A DNA stretch of 47,592 nt, taken from positions 1 through 47,592 of the forward strand of contig CAMNQF010000029.1 in NCBI GenBank assembly GCA_946548895.1, written 5' to 3'. This DNA is from an uncultured bacterium (GTDB lineage: Bacteria > Bacillota > Clostridia > Oscillospirales > Oscillospiraceae). Positions 39,760 through 47,592 of this stretch are shown here, piece by piece; the first letter of the stretch is position 1; each line of letters begins with the position of its first letter. The translations under genes and the position numbers were made by a program. The notes beneath the pieces were generated by a model. The model was not told the origin of the DNA. It ran no database searches and saw only the letters and a list, made by a program, of their open reading frames with translations.

Positions 39760-41541
39760 TCATCCTCCAAAGCCTTTTTTCTTTTTCAGCGCCTGCCGGA
39801 GCTCCATCAGTTCCTCCGGGCTTTTTATGTCCCCCTTGCGATGCTCTGCAAGGATGATTCGTTTACAGTCCTCCAGCGCCTCCTGGGCCGTATTCCTGGC
39901 CTGGGGCTGCTGGACGATGGCGGTGAGCTGGTCCATCTCCTCCGGGGTAAACCGGCCCTCCAGCGCCGCCAGCGACACGCTCCTGCCCTCGCTCCACCGC
40001 TGCCGCAGCTGGGCGTAGGCCCCGCCGATCAGCGGCGAGGAAAAGCGCTCCGGCGGCAGGTCCTCCAGCTGCCGGAAATATTCCCCGTCCAGCAGCACCA
40101 CCCGCAGCACCCCCTCCTCCGCCAGGGCGGAGGGCACGTTTTGGTACCGCAGGTCCCGGCTCTGGGGCTGCCGCTGGCGGGCGGGGGCCAGGTTTTCCCG
40201 CTCCTCCTGGCGCCGGGCCTGGCGGCGGTCCCGCTTGCGCAGGCGGTTCACCTCCTGGAGCACCGCCTCTTTGGAGGCCCGCGCCGTCTCCGCGCACCGG
40301 CCGGCGTACACGTCCCGCTCCACCGGGCTGGGCAGGCCGGCGATCACCTCCGCCGCCGCCTGGAGATACGCCGCCCGCTGGTCGTCCCGGTCCAGGTCAA
40401 ACCGGGCGCGCACCAGGCCCAGGCGGTACTCCGCCGAGTTGGCGCTCTGGTCCATCAAACCCTCAAAAGCCCCGGGGCCGAAGTTTTTGATGTAGTCGTC
40501 CGCGTCCTGCTTGCCCAGCGTACCGTCAGGCAGCTGCTTCTTGGGCAGGCGGAGCACCTTCACGGCAACCTCCGAGTTCTTCAGCAGGGCGATGGCCCGC
40601 TGTGTGGCGTCCTCCCCGGCGGCGTCGTTGTCGTAGCACAGCACCAGCTCGCGGGTGTACCTCCCCAGCAGGCGGATGTGCTCCTCGGTGAGGGCGGTGC
40701 CCATGGTGGCCACCGTGTTGTCGAAGCCCGCCTGGTGCAGGGTGATGACGTCGATGTTGCCCTCCACCAGGATGAAGTTGGGCCGTTTGGTGTTTTTCGC
40801 GTAGTTGAGGCCGTACAGGATGGACCGCTTTTTGAAAATGGCGGTCTCCGGGGTGTTGAGGTACTTGGGGGTGGAATCGTCCATCACCCGGCTGGTGAAG
40901 CCGATCACGTCCCCCCGCACGTCAATGACGGGCAGCATCAGCCGGTTGCGGTATTTGTCGTACACGCCGCCGTTCTTCCCCGCCACCGCCAGCCCCGCGT
41001 CGATGAGGTCGGACTTGCCGTACCCCTTGTCCCGCATGGCGGCGATGAGGCTGTCCCAGGCGTCCGGCGCGGCCCCCAGGCCGAACCGGGCGGAAAATTT
41101 CGGGCTGATCCGCCGTTTGTCCCGAATGTAGGAGGCCACCGCCGCCCCCCGGGGGTCGGACAGCATAGAGCGGTAGAACCGGGCGGCCTCCTTATTCAGT
41201 TCCAGGATGCGCCGCCGTTTCTCCCGCCAGGCCCCGCTGCCGGGGCCGTCGTCGGGCACCTGCATCCCCTCCCGCTCCGCCAGCTTGCGTACTGCCTCCG
41301 GGAAGGGCAGGCCGTCCATCTCCATGACAAAGCGGATGGCCCCGCCTCCCTTCCCGCAGCCGAAGCAGTGAAAGATCTGCTTGGACTCGTTGACGGAAAA
41401 GGACGGGGTCTTCTCGTGGTGGAAGGGGCACAGGCCCCAGTAATTGCCCCCCTTTTTCGTCAGGGGAACGTAGGCGGAGACCACGTCCACGATGTTCAAG
41501 CGCCCGTTCAGGTCGTCCAGAAAGGATTCTGGTATCGCCAC
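39760..41541 (-). CDS. dnaG: DNA primase
   Basis: The 593-residue product makes RNA primers for replication. The N-terminal zinc-binding motif reads CPFHHEKTPSF...FHCFGCGKGG (~38-66). The Toprim catalytic core shows FILVEGNIDVITLHQAG (~258-274), and the metal-binding CYDNDAAGEDAT (~306). The C-terminal third, which binds DnaB helicase, is rich in Arg and Gln and is more variable. The start is GTG at 41541 behind GGAGGT. rpoD follows at once. Confidence 0.96.
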   Translation of the reverse strand: MAIPESFLDDLNGRLNIVDVVSAYVPLTKKGGNYWGLCPFHHEKTPSFSVNESKQIFHCFGCGKGGGAIRFVMEMDGLPFPEAVRKLAEREGMQVPDDGPGSGAWREKRRRILELNKEAARFYRSMLSDPRGAAVASYIRDKRRISPKFSARFGLGAAPDAWDSLIAAMRDKGYGKSDLIDAGLAVAGKNGGVYDKYRNRLMLPVIDVRGDVIGFTSRVMDDSTPKYLNTPETAIFKKRSILYGLNYAKNTKRPNFILVEGNIDVITLHQAGFDNTVATMGTALTEEHIRLLGRYTRELVLCYDNDAAGEDATQRAIALLKNSEVAVKVLRLPKKQLPDGTLGKQDADDYIKNFGPGAFEGLMDQSANSAEYRLGLVRARFDLDRDDQRAAYLQAAAEVIAGLPSPVERDVYAGRCAETARASKEAVLQEVNRLRKRDRRQARRQEERENLAPARQRQPQSRDLRYQNVPSALAEEGVLRVVLLDGEYFRQLEDLPPERFSSPLIGGAYAQLRQRWSEGRSVSLAALEGRFTPEEMDQLTAIVQQPQARNTAQEALEDCKRIILAEHRKGDIKSPEELMELRQALKKKKGFGG

Positions 41542-41597
41542 GGTCCCACCTCCAGATCATAGCCATATTTGCCCAATTTTATCACTGTTTCGGGAAT

Positions 41598-42227
41598 TTA
41601 GCCCTCCACCGGGGCCGCGCGGAACACTTCGCCCAGCTCCACGGCGGAAAACTCCCCCGCGGACAGCTCCGTCACCCGTGCCTGAAACGCCTCCGCCTCC
41701 CCCTCGGGCAGCAGGGCGCGGACGGTGACGGCGGCGGCGTACTCAATCTCCCCCACCGCGCCCCCCAGCGCGGCGCAGGCCAGCTTCACCCGCTCCAGGA
41801 AGGCGTAGGGGCACTCCACCGCCAGCTCCACCCAGCGCCGCACGGCGGAAACCCCCGCCGCGTCCAGAGCGTCCTTGGCGCCCTGAGTGTAGGCCCGTAC
41901 CAGTCCTCCCGCCCCCAGCAGAACCCCGCCAAAATAGCGCGTCACCACGCAGCACACGTTGGTGACGCCCTCCTTCTGAAACACCGACAGCATGGGCTGG
42001 CCCGCGGTGCCCTGGGGTTCGCCGTCGTCGGAATAGCGCACCGGGCCGTCCTTGAGGAGGTAGCACCAGCAGTTGTGCCGGGCGTCGTGGTATTTCTTTT
42101 TCATCTCTCCGATGTGTTCGCGGGCCTCTTCTTCCGTCTCCACCGGCCAGACGTGGCCGATGAAGGTGGAACGCTTCTCGGTGAACTCCGCCTGCGAGGC
42201 GTGTGATGGAACCAAATACTCTGTCAT
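41598..42227 (-). CDS. YigZ/IMPACT-family protein
   Basis: The 209-residue product has the N-terminal IMPACT domain: FIGHVWPVETEEEAREHI, KKKYHDARHNCWCYLL, and YSDDGEPQGTAGQPML (~64-79), then NVCCVVTRYFGGVLLGAGGL. The C-terminal half is the YigZ-type ferredoxin-like domain. The eukaryotic relative blocks the Gcn2 kinase; the bacterial role is unclear and may involve nucleic acid or peptide handling. It lies 56 bases upstream of dnaG on the same strand. Confidence 0.92.
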   Translation of the reverse strand: MTEYLVPSHASQAEFTEKRSTFIGHVWPVETEEEAREHIGEMKKKYHDARHNCWCYLLKDGPVRYSDDGEPQGTAGQPMLSVFQKEGVTNVCCVVTRYFGGVLLGAGGLVRAYTQGAKDALDAAGVSAVRRWVELAVECPYAFLERVKLACAALGGAVGEIEYAAAVTVRALLPEGEAEAFQARVTELSAGEFSAVELGEVFRAAPVEG

Positions 42228-42374
42228 ATCTTCCCCCGCTTATTGTCGCGCCGCGAAACGGTCAGAGCGCTCGGCCGCTTTCCCTCCGGCCCGGCCTGGT
42301 CCAGGGCGGCCATGGCGCCCTGCGTCCGGCCCCGCTCCAGTCCAAGCTTCCCCGCTGGCCGTTTATCCGCGCTT

Positions 42375-43385
42375 CTATTTCACCACCCAGCGCATGGGGA
42401 TGAACAGGCTGCTGAACTGTTCCACGGCGTAGGTGTCCGTCATGCCGGCGATGTAGTCCAGCACCGCCCGGGCCCGCCCCTCCCGCACCAGAATGTCCTG
42501 GTACTCCGGGGGCAGCTTGTCCGCGTGTTTGTCATAGTATTCGTACAGCAGGCAAATCATGTCCTCCGCCTTGCCCTCCTCCCCCTTGGCCAGGGGGTTG
42601 AAGTATACCGACTGGAACATGAATTCCCTCAGCTCCGCCATGGCCGCCGCCACCGGCTCCGACTGATGGATCGCGTCCCCTCCGGCGCTGGCCCGGATGA
42701 CATCCATGGTCAGCGTCTCAATCCGCTCCCCGTGGGTAAAACCCAACGCCTGGGAAATGCGGATGGGGATATCGGTGGGAAAAATGATGCCGCCCCGCAT
42801 GGCGTCGTCAATGTCGTGGTTGATGTAAGCGATCTTGTCGGCGAACCGCACCAGCTGGCCCTCCAGGGTGTCCGCCACCGGCCCGGCGGTGTGGCACAGG
42901 ATGCCGGACCGCACCTCATGGCACAGGTTCAGCCCCGCGCCGCCGTTCTCCAGCCGGTCCACCACCCGCAGGGACTGCTCGTAGTGCCGGAACCCCCCCT
43001 CCACCATCCGGGACAGGGCCCGCTCCCCGGCGTGGCCAAAGGGGGTGTGCCCCAGGTCGTGGGCCAGGGCGGCGGCCTCGGTGAGGTCCTCGTTGAGCCC
43101 CAGCCCCCGGGCCATGGTCCGCGCGATGCGGGACACCTCCAGGGTGTGGGTCATCCGGGTGCGGTAGTGGTCCCCTTCGGGCTGGAGGAACACCTGGGTC
43201 TTGTGCTTCAGCCGCCGGAAGGACTTGCAGTGCACCACCCGGTCCACGTCCCGCTGGAAGCAGGTGCGCATGGGACAGGGGGGGATGTCCACCGCCCGCC
43301 CCCGCGAGTTGACGGACAGGCACGCCTGGGGCGACAGGATCTGGCGTTCCAGCGCCTCGGTGCGCTCCCGGATGGTGTGCTCCAT
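42375..43385 (-). CDS. dGTP triphosphohydrolase-like HD protein
   Basis: The 336-residue product is a dNTP triphosphohydrolase of the Dgt type. HD metal ligands are seen in the order RTRMTHTLEVSRIARTMAR (His), AAALAHDLGHTPFGHAGE (His-Asp, ~101-118) and AYINHDIDDAMRGG (Asp). It begins with RDVDRVVHCKSFRRLKHKTQ, a conserved nucleotide-side region. Such enzymes cut dNTPs to deoxynucleosides and tripolyphosphate. GGAGGG precedes ATG 43385. In Clostridia it is usual just upstream of dnaG-rpoD, as here. Confidence 0.92.
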   Translation of the reverse strand: MEHTIRERTEALERQILSPQACLSVNSRGRAVDIPPCPMRTCFQRDVDRVVHCKSFRRLKHKTQVFLQPEGDHYRTRMTHTLEVSRIARTMARGLGLNEDLTEAAALAHDLGHTPFGHAGERALSRMVEGGFRHYEQSLRVVDRLENGGAGLNLCHEVRSGILCHTAGPVADTLEGQLVRFADKIAYINHDIDDAMRGGIIFPTDIPIRISQALGFTHGERIETLTMDVIRASAGGDAIHQSEPVAAAMAELREFMFQSVYFNPLAKGEEGKAEDMICLLYEYYDKHADKLPPEYQDILVREGRARAVLDYIAGMTDTYAVEQFSSLFIPMRWVVK

Positions 43386-43530
43386 ACCGTTTCCCTCCTG
43401 TGTCCCGCCTGCGGCGAAAATCGCTGTCTATTACTTATACCCCTTTCCTTTTCAAAACCCTTTTTATTTTGCAAAAATTTTTTGCATATTTTTCTCCAGG
43501 TCCCCATAGGCTTGCCCGGGAGGGAGCGCC

Positions 43531-44475
43531 ATGATCACGACCGTCCAACTGGCCCGCCTGCTGGTGCTGGCGGTAATCCTGGTGAATGGCTGGACCGACG
43601 CGCCCAACGCCATTGCCACCGCCGTGGGATCCGGGGCCCTGAGCTTCCGCCGGGGCGTCTGGATGGCGGCGGCGTGCAATTTCATCGGGGCGGCGCTGGC
43701 CTGCCTGTGCTTCCCCGCCGTGGCGGACACCGTGGGGGAACTGGCCTCGTTCAGCGATCCACGCGCCGCCGGGGCCGCGCTGAACGCCGCCCTGCTGTCC
43801 ATCGTGCTGTGGGCGGTGGCGGCGTGGCGGTTCGGCCTGCCCACCAGCGAGAGCCACGCCCTGCTGGCGGGGCTGTCCGGCGGGGCGCTGGCCCTGGGCC
43901 CGGCCGCGGCCCAGCTCAATCCGGGGGCGTGGCTGCGGGCGCTGGCGGGGCTGGCCCTGTCCCTGCCAGCCGGGGTGCTGGCCGGACGGATGTTCCGGCG
44001 GGGGCTGGCGGGGCGGGTCCGGCGCCCCGCCGCGTGGCAGAGGGGCGCCGCCGCCCTCACCGCCCTGCTCCACGGGGTGCAGGACGGGCAGAAGTTTCTG
44101 GCCCTGCTGCTGCTGGCTGGCGGCCTGGACGGGCGCGCGTCCCAGTCCCGGCTGCCGCTGGCCCTGCTCACCGCGGCCGTGATGGCCCTGGGCACCGCCC
44201 TGGGCGGCAAGCCCATCGTGGAGAAGGTGGGCACCGAGCTGGCGGCCCTCTCCCCCGCCGAGGGGCTGGCGGCGGACCTGGGGGCGGGCCTGGTGCTGCT
44301 GGCGTGCTCCGCCCTGGGCCTGCCCGCCTCCACCACCCATGCCAAGGTGTCCGCCGTGTGCGGCGCGGGCCGGGGGGCGGACCGCCGGGTGATGGGCCAG
44401 ATGGCGGGGGCGTGGATTCTCACCTTTCCCGTCTGCGGGGGCCTGGCCTTCCTGCTGGCGCGGATCATGGCGTAG
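43531..44475 (+). CDS. PiT-type inorganic phosphate transporter
   Basis: The 314-residue, ~10-helix protein matches the PiT family of phosphate:cation symporters. Both halves of the duplicated signature are present: GWTDAPNAIATAVGSGALS (~20-38) and HGVQDGQKFLALLLL (~188-202). The inner helices carry GLPTSESHALLAG and GLPASTTHAKVSAVCGAG. The usual Asn-Asp of GANDxxN is Thr-Asp here. It starts 31 bases after a GC-poor gap and is transcribed opposite to its neighbours; no phoU-like gene stands next to it. Confidence 0.9.
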   Translation: MITTVQLARLLVLAVILVNGWTDAPNAIATAVGSGALSFRRGVWMAAACNFIGAALACLCFPAVADTVGELASFSDPRAAGAALNAALLSIVLWAVAAWRFGLPTSESHALLAGLSGGALALGPAAAQLNPGAWLRALAGLALSLPAGVLAGRMFRRGLAGRVRRPAAWQRGAAALTALLHGVQDGQKFLALLLLAGGLDGRASQSRLPLALLTAAVMALGTALGGKPIVEKVGTELAALSPAEGLAADLGAGLVLLACSALGLPASTTHAKVSAVCGAGRGADRRVMGQMAGAWILTFPVCGGLAFLLARIMA

Positions 44476-44487
44476 CCCCGCGCAAAA

Positions 44488-44523
44488 CAGGGCCCAGAGC
44501 CTTTTTCCCGGCTCCGGGCCCTG
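44488..44523 (-). terminator. Terminator between the phosphate transporter and corA
   Basis: CAGGGCCCAGAGCC pairs with GGCTCCGGGCCCTG with one mismatch, loop of eight; the minus strand then has TTTTGCG. It mainly serves corA, which ends at 44532. Confidence 0.7.
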
Positions 44524-44531
44524 CGCGTCCC

Positions 44532-45458
44532 TCACAGAAGGTCCTTCTTTTTCAGAATGATGCCCGCCACCACGATGATGGCGATGGAGATGAGCAGTGG
44601 CGGCCAGAAGCTGCCGGCGAAGGGCAGCACTCCCACGTTCATGCCATAGAAGCTGAACACGATGTTGGGCACCGTCATGAGGATGGTGACGGAAGCCAGC
44701 AGCTTCATGATGACATTCAAGTTGTTGGAGATGACGGAGGCGAAGGCGTCCATCATCCCCGAGATGATGTCGGAGTAGATCTGGGCCATCTCAATGGCCT
44801 GGCGCACCTCGATCAGCACGTCCTCCAGCAGGTCGTGGTCCTCCTCGTAGAGGGTGACGATCCGCCCCCGGAGAATTTTCTCCAGGGTCACCTCGTTGGC
44901 CTTCAGGGAGGTGTTGAAGTAGACCAGCGACTTCTCCAGGTCCAGCAGCTGGATCAGCTCCTTGTTCCGCTGGGACTTGTACAGCTGGCGCTCCATGTAA
45001 TTATAGGTTTTGTCGATCTGCTTCAGGTAGTTTAAGTACCGCTTGGCCACCAGCAGCAGGATGTTGAGGATAAAGCGGGTCCTTTGCTCCGTGCGCACGT
45101 CCTTCACCAGCCCCGCCTGGAGATCCCGCACCACGGAGGTCTCCTTCAGGCACACGGTGATGATGTGTTTATCCGTGACGATGATGCCCATGGGCAGGGT
45201 GGAGTACACCACGCCGGTGTCGTCCTTTTCCATGGCGGGGGTGTCCACGATAATCAGGGTGCAGCCGTCCTCGCTGTCAATGCGGGAGGCCTCCTCCTCG
45301 TCCAGGGCCGCCCGGAGGAAGGAGGGCTCCACCGCCAGGGTGGCGGCCACGGTCCTCAGCTCGTCCTCGCTGGGGTAGACCAGATTGACCCAGCAGCCGT
45401 CCGCCACGGAGTCCAACTGGGTCATCTTTCCGTCCACGGTTTTATGGATGGTCAGCAT
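44532..45458 (-). CDS. corA: CorA-family magnesium/divalent cation transporter
   Basis: The 308-residue product has a long cytoplasmic N-terminal domain, a stalk helix (KRYLNYLKQIDKTYNYMERQ), and two C-terminal membrane helices with the selectivity motif YGMN (FSFYGMNVGVLPF, about 270-282) and the basic tail KKKDLL. CorA forms pentameric channels gated by intracellular Mg. The start at 45458 is the first one with the family N-terminus (MLTIHKT); the upstream frame is leader sequence. The 240-base leader with a terminator suggests control before the start codon. Confidence 0.93.
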   Translation of the reverse strand: MLTIHKTVDGKMTQLDSVADGCWVNLVYPSEDELRTVAATLAVEPSFLRAALDEEEASRIDSEDGCTLIIVDTPAMEKDDTGVVYSTLPMGIIVTDKHIITVCLKETSVVRDLQAGLVKDVRTEQRTRFILNILLLVAKRYLNYLKQIDKTYNYMERQLYKSQRNKELIQLLDLEKSLVYFNTSLKANEVTLEKILRGRIVTLYEEDHDLLEDVLIEVRQAIEMAQIYSDIISGMMDAFASVISNNLNVIMKLLASVTILMTVPNIVFSFYGMNVGVLPFAGSFWPPLLISIAIIVVAGIILKKKDLL

Positions 45459-45695
45459 TGCTCTCACGCGCCTTTCCCGGACCGGCGGAACCCCCAAAAG
45501 GGCAAAAAAATCCCCCGCCGCTCCGCATATGATGTTCCTCCGGCGGCCAATGGCCGTCGGGCGCGGGCGCACAGGGAGACAGAACAGGCTGACTCAGCGG
45601 GTGCGCCGTGTGGTTTTGATGCAACTTCGACTGAATGGATCGCCTGACACGACGCAACTCACTTCCTTTATAGTTCAAGTCCGCTCATACGGCTG
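45459..45695 (-). ncRNA. Long structured leader of corA with a terminator
   Basis: From the expected start at ~45695 to the gene there are ~237 bases. On the minus strand GGCGCAC and GTGCGCC pair across ~30 bases; CGGCC-ATT-GGCCG forms a tight hairpin; and CCGCCG pairs with CGGCGG just before a run of seven T (45504-45510). The last two structures share bases, so they can be alternatives. This is riboswitch/attenuator architecture. I do not find the conserved blocks of the M-box or of the mgtA leader. Confidence 0.5.
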
Positions 45696-45701
45696 TATGT
45701 T

Positions 45702-45730
45702 ATTATATGCTCTTTTCCTCGCGATTGCAA
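45702..45730 (-). promoter_or_regulatory. Promoter of corA
   Basis: TTGCAA (45725-45730) and perfect TATAAT (45702-45707) on the minus strand with 17 bp spacing. It lies just after the end of the upstream CmpB-type gene. Confidence 0.82.
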
Positions 45731-45739
45731 GGGCAAAGT

Positions 45740-46255
45740 TCAGGCGTACCAGCGCAGTATGTCGGTGGTGCCCGTCCGGCGCAGGGCTATGCAGGACACC
45801 AGCGCGTCCGATCCCAGCACGATGAGGGCGGGCGGCCCCAGCCAGGCTGGAATGGCGGCGGTGAGGGCCGCCACCGCCGGGTGGACGGCGTACACCAGCG
45901 CCAGGGACAGCGCCGTCCAGCAGGCGGAGAAGGCCGGGCACACCAGCCCGCCCAGGCTTCCGGGTATCCCCGTATAATCCCAGAACTCCACACCCAGGGC
46001 AAAGCGGTAAAACGCTCCCATGGCAAGCTCCGCCCCGGTGGCGGCAAGCCCTCCCGCCAGCGCCACCCACAGCGGGCTGTCCACAGCGGGGGCCAGCAGC
46101 AGGATCAGGCAGGCCCCCAGGCCGTACACCGGGCACAGGGGAAGCAGAAGCAGGCATTTGCGGTCCCGCTTGGGGTGGCGGATGGCCCGGGCAAAGGCCA
46201 CTTCCAATAGAAAACCGATGAAGCTGTAAATGATGAAATACCAGAGCCAGCGCAT
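45740..46255 (-). CDS. CmpB-type putative ABC transporter membrane protein
   Basis: The 171-residue protein has about five hydrophobic helices. The N-terminus WYFIIYSFIGFLLEVAFARA, the CLLLLPLCPVYGLGACLIL segment and the FWDYTGIPGSLGGLVCP stretch (WDYxxxPxNxxGxxCxxFxxxW pattern) mark the family called putative ABC-transporter type IV. No ATPase or partner gene is nearby, and the transport role of the family is not proven. It is followed by the corA promoter. Confidence 0.85.
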   Translation of the reverse strand: MRWLWYFIIYSFIGFLLEVAFARAIRHPKRDRKCLLLLPLCPVYGLGACLILLLAPAVDSPLWVALAGGLAATGAELAMGAFYRFALGVEFWDYTGIPGSLGGLVCPAFSACWTALSLALVYAVHPAVAALTAAIPAWLGPPALIVLGSDALVSCIALRRTGTTDILRWYA

Positions 46256-46424
46256 AAAGCCACCCGCCTTTCCGTTCCGTACTGGATAGGATGGGAAGGC
46301 GGGGCGCGTTTGATACAGGCAACTTTTTCACGTTTTGACGCCCGCCCGGCGGAGACGGATTGCCCCGTCCGCTCATCGGCCGGCCTCTCCTTTATGAACT
46401 TTTTCCTTCCACCCATTGGCACAC

Positions 46425-46453
46425 TTGCGCTGGTGAGTTTCATGGTGTATAAT
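46425..46453 (+). promoter_or_regulatory. Promoter of the GMP synthase gene
   Basis: TATAAT at 46448-46453 is perfect; the -35 TTGCGC at 46425-46430 is weak, with 17 bp spacing. The leader is only ~30 bases, so there is no room for a purine riboswitch. Confidence 0.65.
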
Positions 46454-46489
46454 ACCACCACACTTCATATAGAATACGGAGGATGACCT

Positions 46490-47470
46490 ATGGCGAACAA
46501 TGTACGTCCCGCGGACATGAAGCGGATCAACACCCCCGAACTGGCGGAGGCTTTTATCAACGAGCAGGTGGCGGAGATCCGCGCCCAGGTGGGGAACAAA
46601 AAGGTGCTGCTGGCCCTGTCAGGCGGCGTGGATTCCTCGGTGGTGGCGGCGCTGCTCATCCGCGCCATCGGCAGGCAGTTGGTGTGCGTGCACGTGAACC
46701 ACGGCCTGATGCGCAAGGGGGAGAGCGAGCAGGTCATTGAGGTGTTCCGGCACCAGATGGACGCCAACCTGATCTACGTGGACGCCACCGACCGTTTCCT
46801 GGACCTGCTGGCCGGGGTGGATGAGCCGGAGCGCAAGCGGAAGATCATCGGAGGGGAGTTCATCAAGGTGTTTGAGGAGGAGGCCCGGAAGCTGGAGGGC
46901 ATCGACTTCCTGGCCCAGGGCACCATTTACCCCGATATCCTGGAGAGCGACGGCGTAAAGGCCCACCATAATGTGGGCGGCCTGCCTGACGATTTTGACT
47001 TTGAGCTGGTGGAGCCGGTGCGCCTGCTGTTCAAGGATGAGGTGCGCTGCGTGGGCCACGCGCTGGGCCTGCCCGCGTCCATGGTGGAGCGGCAGCCCTT
47101 CCCGGGCCCCGGCCTGGGCGTGCGGTGCCTGGGGGCCATCACCCGGGACAGGCTGGCCGCCCTGCGGGAGTCGGATGCCATCCTGCGGGAGGAGTTTGCC
47201 GCCGCCGGCCTGGCCGGTCAGGTATGGCAGTTCTTCACCGTGGTCCCCGATTTCCGCTCCACCGGCGTGCGGGACGGTAAGCGGGCCTTTGACTGGCCGG
47301 TGATCATCCGGGCGGTGAATACCGTGGACGCCATGACCGCCACGGTCCCGGAGGTTGACTGGCCCGTTCTGAAGAAGATCACCCAACGGATTTTGGCCGA
47401 GGTGCCGGGAGTGTGCCGGGTGCTGTACGATCTGACGCCGAAGCCCGTCGGGACCATTGAGTGGGAATGA
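46490..47470 (+). CDS. guaA: GMP synthase, ATP-pyrophosphatase part only
   Basis: The 326-residue product has the ATP-PPase domain (LLALSGGVDSSVVAALL, ~42-58), VCVHVNHGLMRKGE, FLAQGTIYPDILES (~143-156), and the C-terminal dimerisation domain PFPGPGLGVRCLGAITRDR, ending DLTPKPVGTIEWE. It turns XMP into GMP. The ~190-residue glutaminase domain of usual bacterial GuaA (~510 residues) is absent, and no glutaminase gene lies beside it. It must use free ammonia or a separately encoded glutaminase, as in many Archaea. GGAGGAT precedes ATG. Confidence 0.92.
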   Translation: MANNVRPADMKRINTPELAEAFINEQVAEIRAQVGNKKVLLALSGGVDSSVVAALLIRAIGRQLVCVHVNHGLMRKGESEQVIEVFRHQMDANLIYVDATDRFLDLLAGVDEPERKRKIIGGEFIKVFEEEARKLEGIDFLAQGTIYPDILESDGVKAHHNVGGLPDDFDFELVEPVRLLFKDEVRCVGHALGLPASMVERQPFPGPGLGVRCLGAITRDRLAALRESDAILREEFAAAGLAGQVWQFFTVVPDFRSTGVRDGKRAFDWPVIIRAVNTVDAMTATVPEVDWPVLKKITQRILAEVPGVCRVLYDLTPKPVGTIEWE

Positions 47471-47592
47471 GTTTTTGAAACTCCGAACTCGTTGCGGCAC
47501 AACGGATAGACGGTTTTTCGCCCCTCTTTTGATAACGATTTGATAACGCTCCCCATAGGCCGTATCATTCTGTATCCCCGGTGGATTGCAGG
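47471..47592. other. Downstream of guaA, no gene seen
   Basis: The last 122 bases have no supported gene. A weak hairpin CGTTG-CGGCA-CAACG (47490-47504) comes before GGTTTTT, and GATAACG occurs twice (47531-47550). The window ends before one can tell whether an integrated element follows. Confidence 0.4.

Noticed and set aside
42243-45035. A forward open frame of more than 900 codons opposite the dgt-like gene and corA
   Set aside because: Its translation is low-complexity Gly/Arg/Pro/His/Gln sequence with no family likeness, and recognised genes with ribosome binding sites occupy the other frames. Long antisense frames are expected at this GC content; the same holds for those opposite ymfF-ymfH, trmD-rimM and dnaG.
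45459-45695. M-box magnesium riboswitch
   Set aside because: The leader does not contain the conserved GTTAGGTGAGGCTCC or GACGCCAATGGGTCAACAGA-like blocks.
46425-46489. Purine riboswitch before guaA
   Set aside because: The promoter -10 lies ~37 bases before the start, leaving too short a leader.
47471-47592. Start of an integrated element at guaA
   Set aside because: The site is plausible, but no integrase sequence or second copy of the gene end is inside the window, so it is mentioned only as a possibility.

Overview
This window is GC-rich chromosomal DNA from a low-copy, Clostridia-type Firmicute, most likely of the Oscillospiraceae/Flavonifractor-Pseudoflavonifractor kind. The basis is the ylxM-ffh-rpsP-khpA-rimM-trmD order, a dnaG-rpoD pair with a SigA-type sigma factor, an L10 leader RNA before rplJ-rplL, YmfF/YmfH peptidase homologues beside lgt, purine-rich Shine-Dalgarno sites, and TTGACA/TATAAT promoters. 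The genus is an inference; no 16S gene is present.

Layout. 1-16157 is core genome: the tail of an SLH-like protein; degV-rsmA; the SRP/ribosome-maturation operon ending in a TrmD-acetyltransferase fusion; ymfF-ymfH-lgt-folD; a VanZ-like protein with malic enzyme; gdhA; and rplJ-rplL with a clear promoter and leader. 16158-16799 is gene-poor and holds two terminator hairpins and at most a decayed gene scrap.

16800-34492 is an accessory catabolic island. A PucR-type regulator faces a run of one-strand genes: acyl-CoA ligase, remnant of a nitronate-monooxygenase-like flavoprotein, class III CoA-transferase, GntP-type permease, 2-hydroxyacyl-CoA dehydratase activator, the two dehydratase subunits, intact NMO-like flavoprotein, PaaG-like crotonase, acyl-CoA dehydrogenase, second GntP-type permease, canonical crotonase, second acyl-CoA dehydrogenase and second CoA-transferase. 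Read as one system, a carboxylate (probably a 2-hydroxy acid) is imported, made into a CoA thioester by ligase or CoA-transfer, dehydrated by the ATP-primed radical dehydratase to an enoyl-CoA, then rearranged, hydrated or reduced. The combination with doubled permease, transferase, crotonase and dehydrogenase, and no local EtfAB, does not match a pathway I can name with certainty. It is the best candidate here for an undescribed system.

34493-38448 is a patchy junction: a frameshifted GNAT remnant, an XRE regulator with paired operators and a probably broken membrane gene, two tRNA-Ser genes, a divergent ferredoxin/Crp-Fnr pair with a well placed operator, and an SLH/transglutaminase-like fragment. 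38449-47592 returns to housekeeping genes: rpoD-dnaG, a YigZ-family gene, a dgt-like gene, a PiT-type transporter, corA behind a long leader with its own terminator, a CmpB-type membrane protein, and a GMP synthase that has only the ATP-pyrophosphatase part. The 3' end of that gene is a site where integrative elements often insert, and the window stops just after it.
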